Part shown: positions 1-5,849 of the stretch, in pieces | Layout: each line of letters opens with the position of its first letter | Position numbering within the stretch: the stretch's first letter is position 1 | Source: an uncultured Bacteroidota bacterium | Lineage (GTDB): Bacteria > Bacteroidota > Bacteroidia > Chitinophagales > Chitinophagaceae | Direction: 5' to 3' | Assembly (NCBI GenBank): GCA_946480675.1 | Contig: CAMLKS010000175.1 | Span: 1 to 5,849, forward strand | Length of the DNA: 5,849 nt | Notes under the pieces: model-generated | Databases searched by the model: none | What the model was told of the DNA's origin: nothing | The model's input: only the letters and a program-made list of their open reading frames with translations | Program-made: the position numbers and the translations under genes

Positions 1-666
1 AATCATGGCATCAAGCTGGTACTGAATGCGGGTATCTTTTACGAGTTCGTCCCATTCAATGCCGAAAACTTTGATGAGGATGGCAACCCGAAACAAAACC
101 CCACTACTTACCTTATAAACGAGGTAAAGGAAGATGTGGACTATGCCGTAATGCTGAGTACCTGCGCAGGTGCATGGCGTTATTATATTGGCGACGTTAT
201 CCGATTTACGGATGCCAAAGAAGGAGAGATAGCCATTGTAGGCCGTACCAAGCAATTCCTGAGCCTGTGCGGCGAGCATATGTCTATAGACAATATGAAC
301 AAAGCCATCGACACGGCTTCTAAAAAGCTGAATATTACCATTCGTGAATTTACAGTGGCAGGTTTTAAATATGAGAACCTGTTTGCACACCGCTGGTACA
401 TTGGTTGCGATGACCCGAATGTAGATGCCAACGAGGTAAAGAAAATCATTGATGAAACGCTTTGCGAGATAAATGACGACTATGCAGTAGAGCGCACATC
501 AGCACTGAAAGAAGTATTTGTAGAACTATTACCTAACGATGTTTTCTACGATTACATGAAAGCGATAGGCAAAGACGGTGCGATGAATAAATTTCCACGT
601 GTACTTAAAAACGGTGCACTCAAAAACTGGGAAGCATACCTTAGCGCAAATCACGTAATACAGTAA
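1..666 (+). CDS. GH3-family acyl-adenylating protein, C-terminal part (5' end outside window)
   Basis: The frame is open from base 1 to the TAA at 664-666 and gives 221 residues with no start, so the N-terminal half is missing. Visible GH3 (auxin-responsive promoter family) hallmarks are FYEFVPF at about residues 13-19, the core ending in WRYYIGDVIRF at about 59-69, GRTKQFLSLCGEHMS at about 81-95 where the small C-terminal domain begins, and a closing KFPRVLKNGALKNWEAYL at about 197-214. The family belongs to the ANL adenylate-forming superfamily: plant members activate a carboxylate with ATP and join it to an amino acid. The substrate of bacterial homologues is largely unknown and cannot be read here. 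The GTG at 136 is an internal valine codon, because conserved GH3 sequence continues upstream of it. No signal peptide or membrane segment is visible in this part, so it is probably cytosolic. It converges on recQ. The family call is firm; the function is not. Confidence 0.85.
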   Translation, partial: NHGIKLVLNAGIFYEFVPFNAENFDEDGNPKQNPTTYLINEVKEDVDYAVMLSTCAGAWRYYIGDVIRFTDAKEGEIAIVGRTKQFLSLCGEHMSIDNMNKAIDTASKKLNITIREFTVAGFKYENLFAHRWYIGCDDPNVDANEVKKIIDETLCEINDDYAVERTSALKEVFVELLPNDVFYDYMKAIGKDGAMNKFPRVLKNGALKNWEAYLSANHVIQ

Positions 667-671
667 AATAT

Positions 672-695
672 AAAGGGCATCCATGGATGCCCTTT
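672..695. terminator. Perfect palindrome, probable bidirectional terminator
   Basis: The 24 bases are exactly self-complementary. They can form a 10-bp stem (AAAGGGCATC pairing with GATGCCCTTT) around a CATG loop. On the plus strand the stem runs into CTTATTCTTT, a broken U-tract that follows the GH3 stop by few bases. On the minus strand it ends in TTTATATTTTA just past the recQ stop. It fills most of the 37-base gap between two convergent genes. I infer that it terminates both transcripts; the T-runs are interrupted, so efficiency may be moderate. Confidence 0.75.
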
Positions 696-703
696 CTTAT
701 TCT

Positions 704-2881
704 TTACGCATGCTTCGTCCATTCATAATGGGCTTGTGCTATTTTTATTTCGCTGTAGGTGTAGTCTTCCGGCAGCAGGTCTTTCAATGGCTTCATTGCT
801 GTTGTATTGCCTGTCTGCTTTATCAGGCCCACTATCTTCTCCAGTCTTTCTTTCCCTACCAGTTTATTCGCATTCAGTTCACCACTGGCTATAAACGGCA
901 ATAGATGCGTTTCTATCGTATTCTCGCTTAACCCGCGCCTTGCAGCTATATCAGCTACATCATAGCCCTCCTTCAGCATATCGTACGATATGCGTTGCGT
1001 ATTGCTGATGCCCGACTTACCGCTCCCCTTCTTCACAGCATGTTCGCGTTTCGGTGTCTTTAGCTGTATCTTACTTTCCAGCTTGTAGGCTGCGGCATAT
1101 GATTGTATGGCTTGCAAAAACGCCGGCCCGTACTTCGCTACCTTATGGTCGCCAAAGCCGGATATCTTCCTGAGTTGTTCAAACGTTACCGGCAGGTATG
1201 TAGCCATTTCCTGTAGCGTGTTATCACCTACTATTATGTAGGCCGGCACATTCTCTTCTATCGCTATCTCCTTACGTACTTCTTTCAGTTCGTTAAGCAG
1301 TTCCTTATGTTGTTGTGGCGCTTCTGTTATGCTGGCGGCAGTTTCCTTTGGTTTCTTCACTACCAGCGTCACTTTCAGCTCACCTTTCAATATGCGCCAG
1401 CTGGCTTCATTCAGTTTCAGCGATGGATAAATACCTTCTTCCACGTTCAGCAACCGTTGTTGCAATAGTTGTTTGATAATGGTCTGCCACTCTTCTTTCT
1501 TCAGTTCTTTACCTATGCCAAATGTCTTCAGCAGTTTATGTGCAGCCACTATTTTCACACTCTGCGAACCGCGTATGAAATCGATAATATAATCCGCACC
1601 ATACTTCTCCCCCGTTCTTGATATAGCAGACAAAACTTTCTGTGCTTCTATCGTTGCATCTTTATGCTCCAGGTTGCTCAGGCAATAATCGCAGCTACCG
1701 CAGTAGGCGGACGCACGCTCACCAAAGTATTCCAGTATATACTGCCGCCTGCAACCATCATGTTCTGCAAATTCTTTCATTTGCATCAGCTTCTTCTTCA
1801 TGATGGCGGTCTGCTCAGTATTCCCTTCTACGGTGGCAAAGCGCAGCAGCTTCATCACATCGCCCGATGAATAGTACATGATAGCATCGCTATGCAGTCC
1901 ATCCCTGCCGGCCCTGCCCGTTTCCTGGTAGTAGCCTTCCATATTCTTCGGCACATCGTAGTGCATCACATAGCGCACGTTGGGTTTATCTATACCCATA
2001 CCAAAGGCTATCGTGGCTACTATCACGCGTATCTCATCCCGCTGAAAACGCTCCTGCACTTTGGCACGTTCCTGCATCCCCATTCCGGCATGGTAATGCG
2101 CGGCTTCATAGCCCATCTCTTTTAGCTTGCTGGCTATACTTTCGGTACTATTACGGGATAGCGCATATATAATACCGCTATCTCCTTTATGTTTATCCAG
2201 GTAGTGCGCCATCTGTGTCAGCGCATCATTCTTTGGCTGGATATAGTAGCTGATGTTTGCCCTGTTAAAGCTGGATATAAAAACCTTGGCTGTAGTTTGT
2301 ATATGCAGCTTGTCCAGTATATCTTTTTGCGTAATGGTATCGGCACTGGCGGTTAGTGCTATCACAGGCACCTGCGGAAAGTTTTGCTTCAATGCAGACA
2401 GTGCCACATATTCCGGCCTGAAGTCGTGTCCCCATTGCGATATACAGTGCGCCTCATCCACTGCAAATAAAGAGCATGGCAATGTACCTAAGAACTGTAT
2501 GAATTGCTGCCCGTTGCTGAACAACCGCTCCGGTGCCATATAGAGTAGTTTTATCTCTCCATTGCGTACCGCACTTATCACATGGTTCTGTTCTTGCTGA
2601 TTTAATGTAGAATTGAGATAGGCCGCACGTATGCCATTTGCCTGCAGGCTATCTACCTGGTCTTTCATCAGGGCTATCAATGGAGAAATAACGATGGTAA
2701 GTCCCGGCAATAAAACAGCGGGCAATTGATAGCAGATAGATTTACCGCCACCTGTAGGCATGATGGCCATCACGTCTTTACCGGCAAGCACTGTTTCAAT
2801 AATAGCCTGCTGGTTCAGCCTGAAATCCTCGTAACCAAAAAAATGTTTTAATGCTTGTTGTAGTGTAGGGCGTCCGCTCAT
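704..2881 (-). CDS. recQ: ATP-dependent DNA helicase RecQ
   Basis: This is a 725-residue superfamily-2 3'-5' DNA helicase of recombination and repair, acting in the cytoplasm. Motifs in order: motif 0 around [11 protein letters not shown] (15-25), Walker A MPTGGGKS (41-48, K47), Walker B VDEAH (141-145), aromatic-rich loop [10 protein letters not shown] (149-158), motif III LTASA (176-180), motif [14 protein letters not shown] (302-314) and motif VI with the arginine finger [10 protein letters not shown] (319-328). Zinc-binding cysteines are C377, C394, C397 and C400, with the same spacing as in E. coli RecQ. The RQC winged helix follows (about 405-510, [11 protein letters not shown] at 455-465), then an HRDC domain (about 523-600). 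A further segment (about 625-715), including [21 protein letters not shown], resembles the HTH_40 helix-turn-helix; this makes the protein about 115 residues longer than E. coli RecQ (609). The ATG shares one base with the hldA stop (TGATG), so translation is probably coupled. No Shine-Dalgarno sequence is visible. All catalytic motifs are intact. Confidence 0.97.
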   Translation of the reverse strand: MSGRPTLQQALKHFFGYEDFRLNQQAIIETVLAGKDVMAIMPTGGGKSICYQLPAVLLPGLTIVISPLIALMKDQVDSLQANGIRAAYLNSTLNQQEQNHVISAVRNGEIKLLYMAPERLFSNGQQFIQFLGTLPCSLFAVDEAHCISQWGHDFRPEYVALSALKQNFPQVPVIALTASADTITQKDILDKLHIQTTAKVFISSFNRANISYYIQPKNDALTQMAHYLDKHKGDSGIIYALSRNSTESIASKLKEMGYEAAHYHAGMGMQERAKVQERFQRDEIRVIVATIAFGMGIDKPNVRYVMHYDVPKNMEGYYQETGRAGRDGLHSDAIMYYSSGDVMKLLRFATVEGNTEQTAIMKKKLMQMKEFAEHDGCRRQYILEYFGERASAYCGSCDYCLSNLEHKDATIEAQKVLSAISRTGEKYGADYIIDFIRGSQSVKIVAAHKLLKTFGIGKELKKEEWQTIIKQLLQQRLLNVEEGIYPSLKLNEASWRILKGELKVTLVVKKPKETAASITEAPQQHKELLNELKEVRKEIAIEENVPAYIIVGDNTLQEMATYLPVTFEQLRKISGFGDHKVAKYGPAFLQAIQSYAAAYKLESKIQLKTPKREHAVKKGSGKSGISNTQRISYDMLKEGYDVADIAARRGLSENTIETHLLPFIASGELNANKLVGKERLEKIVGLIKQTGNTTAMKPLKDLLPEDYTYSEIKIAQAHYEWTKHA

Positions 2882-3876
2882 CAGGCTGCAAATATACGCT
2901 CACATTCCGCCTTCAATTGCATTTTATCTATCGGCACTACACCTACCGATTCGCAAACCAGCCCACCGGCTATATTCGATATTTCAGCCATCAGTCTTGC
3001 ATCTTTTGTCAATGCATATACTACTGAGGCAGTTGCTATTACCGTATCGCCCGCGCCCGATACATCTGCTATCGTACGCATATGCGTAGGTATTAATCCC
3101 GATGTGCTGTTATTATAATACACCCCTTTTTCAGAAAGGGTGATGAAAGTAATATCGTGTTGCAGTATTTCTTTCAGCTTCTCATGCACCGCATTCAGGC
3201 TGCCTTCGTTTACATCTTCCAGTGGCAGGTGCAGCCCTTCCCTTACTTCTTTCAGGTTGGGCTTGAAAACGGTTACATGCTTATACTCCAGGAAGTTCTT
3301 AAACTTAGGATCTACTGTTGTGATGATACCGATATGCCTGCAATGCTCGGCTATTCGGTGTATCACATTTTCTTTCAGCACACCTTTATTATAATCTTCA
3401 AATATTACCACCTGCGGTTTCTCTATCTGCAGGTAGCGCATCACTTTATCTATAAACGGATGCTCTTCTTCTGTATTCAGATCATCGCACACTTCCTCAT
3501 CCAGCCGCATCATATGTTTACCTTCACTAATGATGCGCGTCTTTGTTGTAGTAGGCCGATGCTTGCTATTTACTAATAACGAGGTATCAATACCGGCATC
3601 ATCTGCCAGTTTTCTCAGCAACCTGCCTTCGCTATCATCGCCTATCACGCTGGCCAGTGTTACTTTGGTGCCCAGCGCTTTGCAGTTCAGCGCTACATTG
3701 GCAGCACCGCCCAGGCGGTTATCTCTTTGCTTCACCGTCACCACAGGTACCGGTGCCTCGGGCGACATGCGTTCTACTACTCCCCAGCGATAGTTATCCA
3801 GCATCACATCACCTATCACTACCACATGCAGTTGCTGCATGTCGTCAAACATTTTGTCTATCGCTTCTGTATTCAT
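2881..3876 (-). CDS. hldA: D-glycero-beta-D-manno-heptose-7-phosphate kinase (HldA/RfaE1, PfkB family)
   Basis: This 331-residue PfkB/ribokinase-type kinase adds a phosphate at C1 of heptose 7-phosphate in cytosolic ADP-heptose synthesis, which supplies the LPS inner core. RfaE1-type motifs are GDVMLDNY (22-29) followed by [11 protein letters not shown] (36-46), the PfkB signature GGAANVALN (56-64), MRLDEE (123-128), DYNKGVL (161-167), DPK (189-191), KPNLKE (205-210) and the anion hole/catalytic loop DVSGAGDT (271-278, with D277 as the expected base). The SPEAPVPV stretch separates this family from general sugar kinases. The protein ends soon after the kinase fold and lacks the nucleotidyltransferase half found in the 477-residue E. 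coli HldE, so a separate HldC-type adenylyltransferase would be needed elsewhere. The ATG overlaps the permease stop by 4 bases (ATGA), and the TGA overlaps the recQ start. Exact substrate specificity is inferred from motifs. Confidence 0.88.
   Translation of the reverse strand: MNTEAIDKMFDDMQQLHVVVIGDVMLDNYRWGVVERMSPEAPVPVVTVKQRDNRLGGAANVALNCKALGTKVTLASVIGDDSEGRLLRKLADDAGIDTSLLVNSKHRPTTTKTRIISEGKHMMRLDEEVCDDLNTEEEHPFIDKVMRYLQIEKPQVVIFEDYNKGVLKENVIHRIAEHCRHIGIITTVDPKFKNFLEYKHVTVFKPNLKEVREGLHLPLEDVNEGSLNAVHEKLKEILQHDITFITLSEKGVYYNNSTSGLIPTHMRTIADVSGAGDTVIATASVVYALTKDARLMAEISNIAGGLVCESVGVVPIDKMQLKAECERIFAA
2889..2916 (-). promoter_or_regulatory. Candidate Bacteroidota-type promoter before recQ (weak)
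   Basis: On the minus strand, TTG (2914-2916) and TATATTTG (2889-2896) are 17 bases apart. This matches the Bacteroidota sigma consensus TTG-N17 to 23-TAnnTTTG. It lies inside the last codons of hldA, and its -7 element ends 7 bases before the recQ ATG, so a transcript would have almost no leader. An exact TAnnTTTG is expected about once per strand by chance in a window of this size, and the bases also encode Ile-Phe of HldA. It may be coincidence. Confidence 0.22.
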
Positions 3877-5312
3877 TTAGTAGCAGCGCCACGTTTTTGT
3901 AGATAATAATAAATAGGAATACCTGCCAGTACTATGATAAGCCCCGGCCATGTATAGGTAGGCTTGTGTATCAGCAGCACCATGCATATAAAGGCCGCCA
4001 GTATAATGTATATCGCCGGTATCACCGGGTAACCAAAAGCCTTATATGGCCTCGGCATATCAGGCTGTGTTTTGCGTAGCTTGAAGATACCGGCTATGGT
4101 AAGCGAATAGAATATCAATACCGTAAAGATGATATAATCCAGCAGGTTGCCATACTGCCCGCTCAGGCACAGTACCGATGCCCATATACTTTGCATCCAC
4201 AGGGCTTTTGCAGGCACGCCTTTATCATTCAGCTTGCCCGCTGCCGGTAAAAACAGGTTGTCTTTAGCCATCGTATAATACACACGCGCACCTGAAAGTA
4301 TCAGGCCGTTATTACAACCAAAGGTCGATATCATAATCAGCACGGCAATGAATGTAGTACCAAATGCACCGAATATCTTTAGCGCCGCCGCCAGTGCCAC
4401 CCTGTCCGATGGCGCATTAGCTATTTCGCTGATGCTCAGTACATTCAGGTACATAAAGTTCATAGATACATACAGCAGTGTTACAACTATTGTACCTATA
4501 AACAAACTCAGGCCTATATTACGTGCAGGATTCTTCATCTCCCCAGCTATAAAGGTCACGTTATTCCACGCATCGCTGGAAAACAGCGCACCCACCATGG
4601 CTATACATATCGATATCACAAGCGTACCGGTGCTCAGGCTCTCATGTGTTATCACATCTGCATCGCCGCCTATCTTCTTGGCAAACCAGGCTGCGTCCCA
4701 GTTGTTCTGCCATATACTACCGTCTTTAAACAGGAAGAATCCAAACAGCACCAGCGCACCCATGGCCAGTATCTTGGCATTAGTAAAGATGAACTGTATC
4801 CATTTGGCATTTTTTACACCGCGGGTATTGATGTAGGTTAGTAATATAACCGTTGCGAGCCCCGTAAGTTGTGCCGCCGTTATTTTAAACTCCGCTATCG
4901 GCCCCAGTTGCATAGGCCCTACCAGCACATTGCTCTCTCCCAGCGATGGTATAAGATATCCAGTAAACTTACCAAAGCCTACAGCCACAGCGGCGATGGT
5001 ACCGGTTTGTATTACTGTAAAAAATGCCCATCCGTACAGGAAACCCCATAGCTTGCCGAATGCCTCACGCAGATATACATACTGGCCGCCGGCGTGTGGG
5101 TACATACCACTCAGTTCACCATAGCTTAGTGCCGCAGCCAGCGTAATGAAACCTGAAATAAGCCACACTACTACCAGCCACCCGGCACTACCTACATTGC
5201 GCGCTATATCGGCACTTACTATAAATATACCCGAGCCTATCATCGACCCGATTACCAGCAGTGCGCCATCCAGTAGCGATAGCGAACGGCGAAAAGATGT
5301 GTTGTTTTCCAA
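3873..5312 (-). CDS. APC-superfamily amino acid permease (LAT/SteT-like)
   Basis: This is a 479-residue inner-membrane transporter. About 12 hydrophobic segments can be picked out, near residues 12-36, 42-63, 86-115, 148-162, 174-195, 226-249, 267-292, 315-340, 369-385, 389-409, 427-447 and 453-471. The unwound TM1 substrate-binding motif GSMIGSGIF (22-30) is typical of APC carriers. SYGELSGMYPHAGGQYVYLREAF (63-85) matches the TM2-TM3 loop of the family. Further LAT-like signatures are AWNNVTFIAGEMKNPARNIG (248-267), GARVYYTMAKDNLFLP (341-356) and RPYKAFGYPVIP (421-432). Members exchange or import amino acids; the substrate cannot be told from sequence. The start is TTG at 5310-5312: an in-frame TAA lies 15 bases upstream (5325-5327), and the next methionine (M24) is inside TM1, so no ATG start is possible. 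The TGA overlaps the hldA start (ATGA), and the gene begins 29 bases after the ompH-like stop. Confidence 0.92.
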   Translation of the reverse strand: MENNTSFRRSLSLLDGALLVIGSMIGSGIFIVSADIARNVGSAGWLVVVWLISGFITLAAALSYGELSGMYPHAGGQYVYLREAFGKLWGFLYGWAFFTVIQTGTIAAVAVGFGKFTGYLIPSLGESNVLVGPMQLGPIAEFKITAAQLTGLATVILLTYINTRGVKNAKWIQFIFTNAKILAMGALVLFGFFLFKDGSIWQNNWDAAWFAKKIGGDADVITHESLSTGTLVISICIAMVGALFSSDAWNNVTFIAGEMKNPARNIGLSLFIGTIVVTLLYVSMNFMYLNVLSISEIANAPSDRVALAAALKIFGAFGTTFIAVLIMISTFGCNNGLILSGARVYYTMAKDNLFLPAAGKLNDKGVPAKALWMQSIWASVLCLSGQYGNLLDYIIFTVLIFYSLTIAGIFKLRKTQPDMPRPYKAFGYPVIPAIYIILAAFICMVLLIHKPTYTWPGLIIVLAGIPIYYYLQKRGAATK

Positions 5313-5341
5313 ACAGCGAAGATTTTACAGAAAAATACTAA

Positions 5342-5849
5342 TTATTTCTTCGCTTCTGTGCTTTCCTTTTTCGGTACCCTTTCGTTTAATCCTTTTATAA
5401 CGTCTGCTGTAATATCTAAACTTTTATTAGCAAACATGATAGAACCACCTTTAGAGTAAGAAAGAATATAATCGTATTTTTTGTCTTTATTATAATCCTC
5501 CAGGAAGCTATCTATTTGCTTTTGCAGATTGGTATTAAATTCCACCTGCTCTTTCATCAATTGCTGCGTTAGCGCCTCTTCTCTTGTTTTCAGGCTTTGT
5601 TCCATCTGCATCAGGCGCTTACCGGTGCTTTGTTGCTCTGCTTCGGTCATAGTACCTGCTTGCGCTTTGCGCTGTGCTGCTGCATAGTCGTTTTGCAATT
5701 GCTGGGCACTGCGCTCCAGCTCTGCACGCATTTCTGCCTGGCGCTTTTCAAATTTTATCTTTTCGTTTTTCAGGTACTCAAAATTTGCTTCCAGCGAGTC
5801 TATGTTCACATAGGCTATACGTCCTGTGCTGGGCGTTCCTGCTGCGCTG
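5342..5849 (-). CDS. OmpH/Skp-family periplasmic chaperone-like protein, N-terminus outside window
   Basis: The frame is open to the right edge and gives 168 residues ending at TAA (5342-5344). The GTG at 5807-5809 is not the start: conserved sequence TGRIAYVNIDSLEANFEY runs through it, and V in IAYVNIDSL is the usual first beta-strand of the OmpH domain. After this strand comes a long charged, heptad-like helical region rich in Q, E and K (KFEKRQAEMRAELERSAQQL and on), the tentacle coiled coil of Skp. It closes with YDYILSYSKGGSIMFANKSLDITADVIKGLNE, a Bacteroidota-style end of the domain, and a charged KKESTEAKK tail. Skp-type proteins form trimers that hold unfolded outer-membrane proteins in the periplasm. 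The Ser/Ala/Gly/Thr/Pro-rich stretch at the visible N-terminal edge (SAAGTPSTG) looks like a linker after an export signal or lipobox that is off the window. Whether this is the main Skp or a paralogue cannot be told. Confidence 0.87.
   Translation of the reverse strand, partial: SAAGTPSTGRIAYVNIDSLEANFEYLKNEKIKFEKRQAEMRAELERSAQQLQNDYAAAQRKAQAGTMTEAEQQSTGKRLMQMEQSLKTREEALTQQLMKEQVEFNTNLQKQIDSFLEDYNKDKKYDYILSYSKGGSIMFANKSLDITADVIKGLNERVPKKESTEAKK

Noticed and set aside
136..666. Complete 176-residue gene starting at GTG 136
   Set aside because: The same frame stays open to base 1 with GH3-like sequence (GIFYEFVPF), so the GTG is internal and the gene is a 5'-truncated fragment caused by the window edge.
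3157..3576. 139-codon open frame on the plus strand inside hldA
   Set aside because: It is antisense to conserved PfkB motifs, has an odd composition rich in F, Y, H and Q, and has no family resemblance.
4348..4836. 162-codon open frame on the plus strand inside the permease
   Set aside because: It is antisense to a clear membrane transporter, shows no recognisable motif, and its hydrophobic or low-complexity composition follows from the opposite strand.
5322..5336. Inverted repeat ATTTT/AAAAT as a terminator after the ompH-like gene
   Set aside because: The stem is only 5 A-T pairs without a GC core, and the permease follows within 29 bases, so read-through is more likely.
5330..5337. TATTTTTC as a -7 promoter element for the permease
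   Set aside because: It misses the last G of TAnnTTTG, and no TTG lies at the expected distance upstream.
5342..5809. Complete 155-residue OmpH protein starting at GTG 5809
   Set aside because: The codon encodes the conserved valine of IAYVNIDSL, and the frame continues to the window edge; an exported protein also needs an N-terminal signal that this start would leave out.
1..5849. A new defence, mobile or secretion system
   Set aside because: All substantial frames belong to known housekeeping or metabolic families. There are no transposases, direct-repeat arrays, toxin-antitoxin pairs, nuclease modules or composition breaks visible. RecQ can occur near defence genes, but its neighbours here are not of that kind.

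Overview
The window looks like chromosomal DNA from a Bacteroidota member, possibly Chitinophagaceae-like. The evidence is the OmpH/Skp-type protein with a C-terminal region of Bacteroidota type, a RecQ with an added C-terminal helix-turn-helix region, a free-standing heptose-phosphate kinase, frequent ATA isoleucine codons, and start sites without a Shine-Dalgarno sequence. No database search was possible, so the taxonomic call is inference. The window is densely coding: the two intergenic gaps are 37 and 29 bases.

Layout. Bases 1-666 (+) hold the C-terminal 221 residues of a GH3-family acyl-adenylating protein; its start lies off the left edge. At 672-695 is a perfect 24-base palindrome that probably terminates transcription from both sides. 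Everything to the right is on the minus strand, read right to left: an OmpH/Skp-like periplasmic protein (5342-5849, N-terminus off the right edge), a 12-helix APC-superfamily amino acid permease (3873-5312, TTG start), the kinase HldA/RfaE1 of the ADP-heptose pathway (2881-3876), and the DNA helicase RecQ (704-2881).

Permease and hldA overlap by 4 bases (ATGA). hldA and recQ overlap by 1 base (TGATG). The ompH-like gene ends 29 bases before the permease. This is the geometry of one co-transcribed, probably translationally coupled operon that ends at the shared palindrome, head-on against the GH3 gene. The products do not form one obvious pathway: two relate to the cell envelope (OmpH-like chaperone, heptose kinase), one imports or exchanges amino acids, and one repairs DNA.

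I saw no RNA gene, mobile element, CRISPR array, attachment site or phage gene. I found no convincing new system; the findings are modest points on start sites, coupling, termination and gene partnership.
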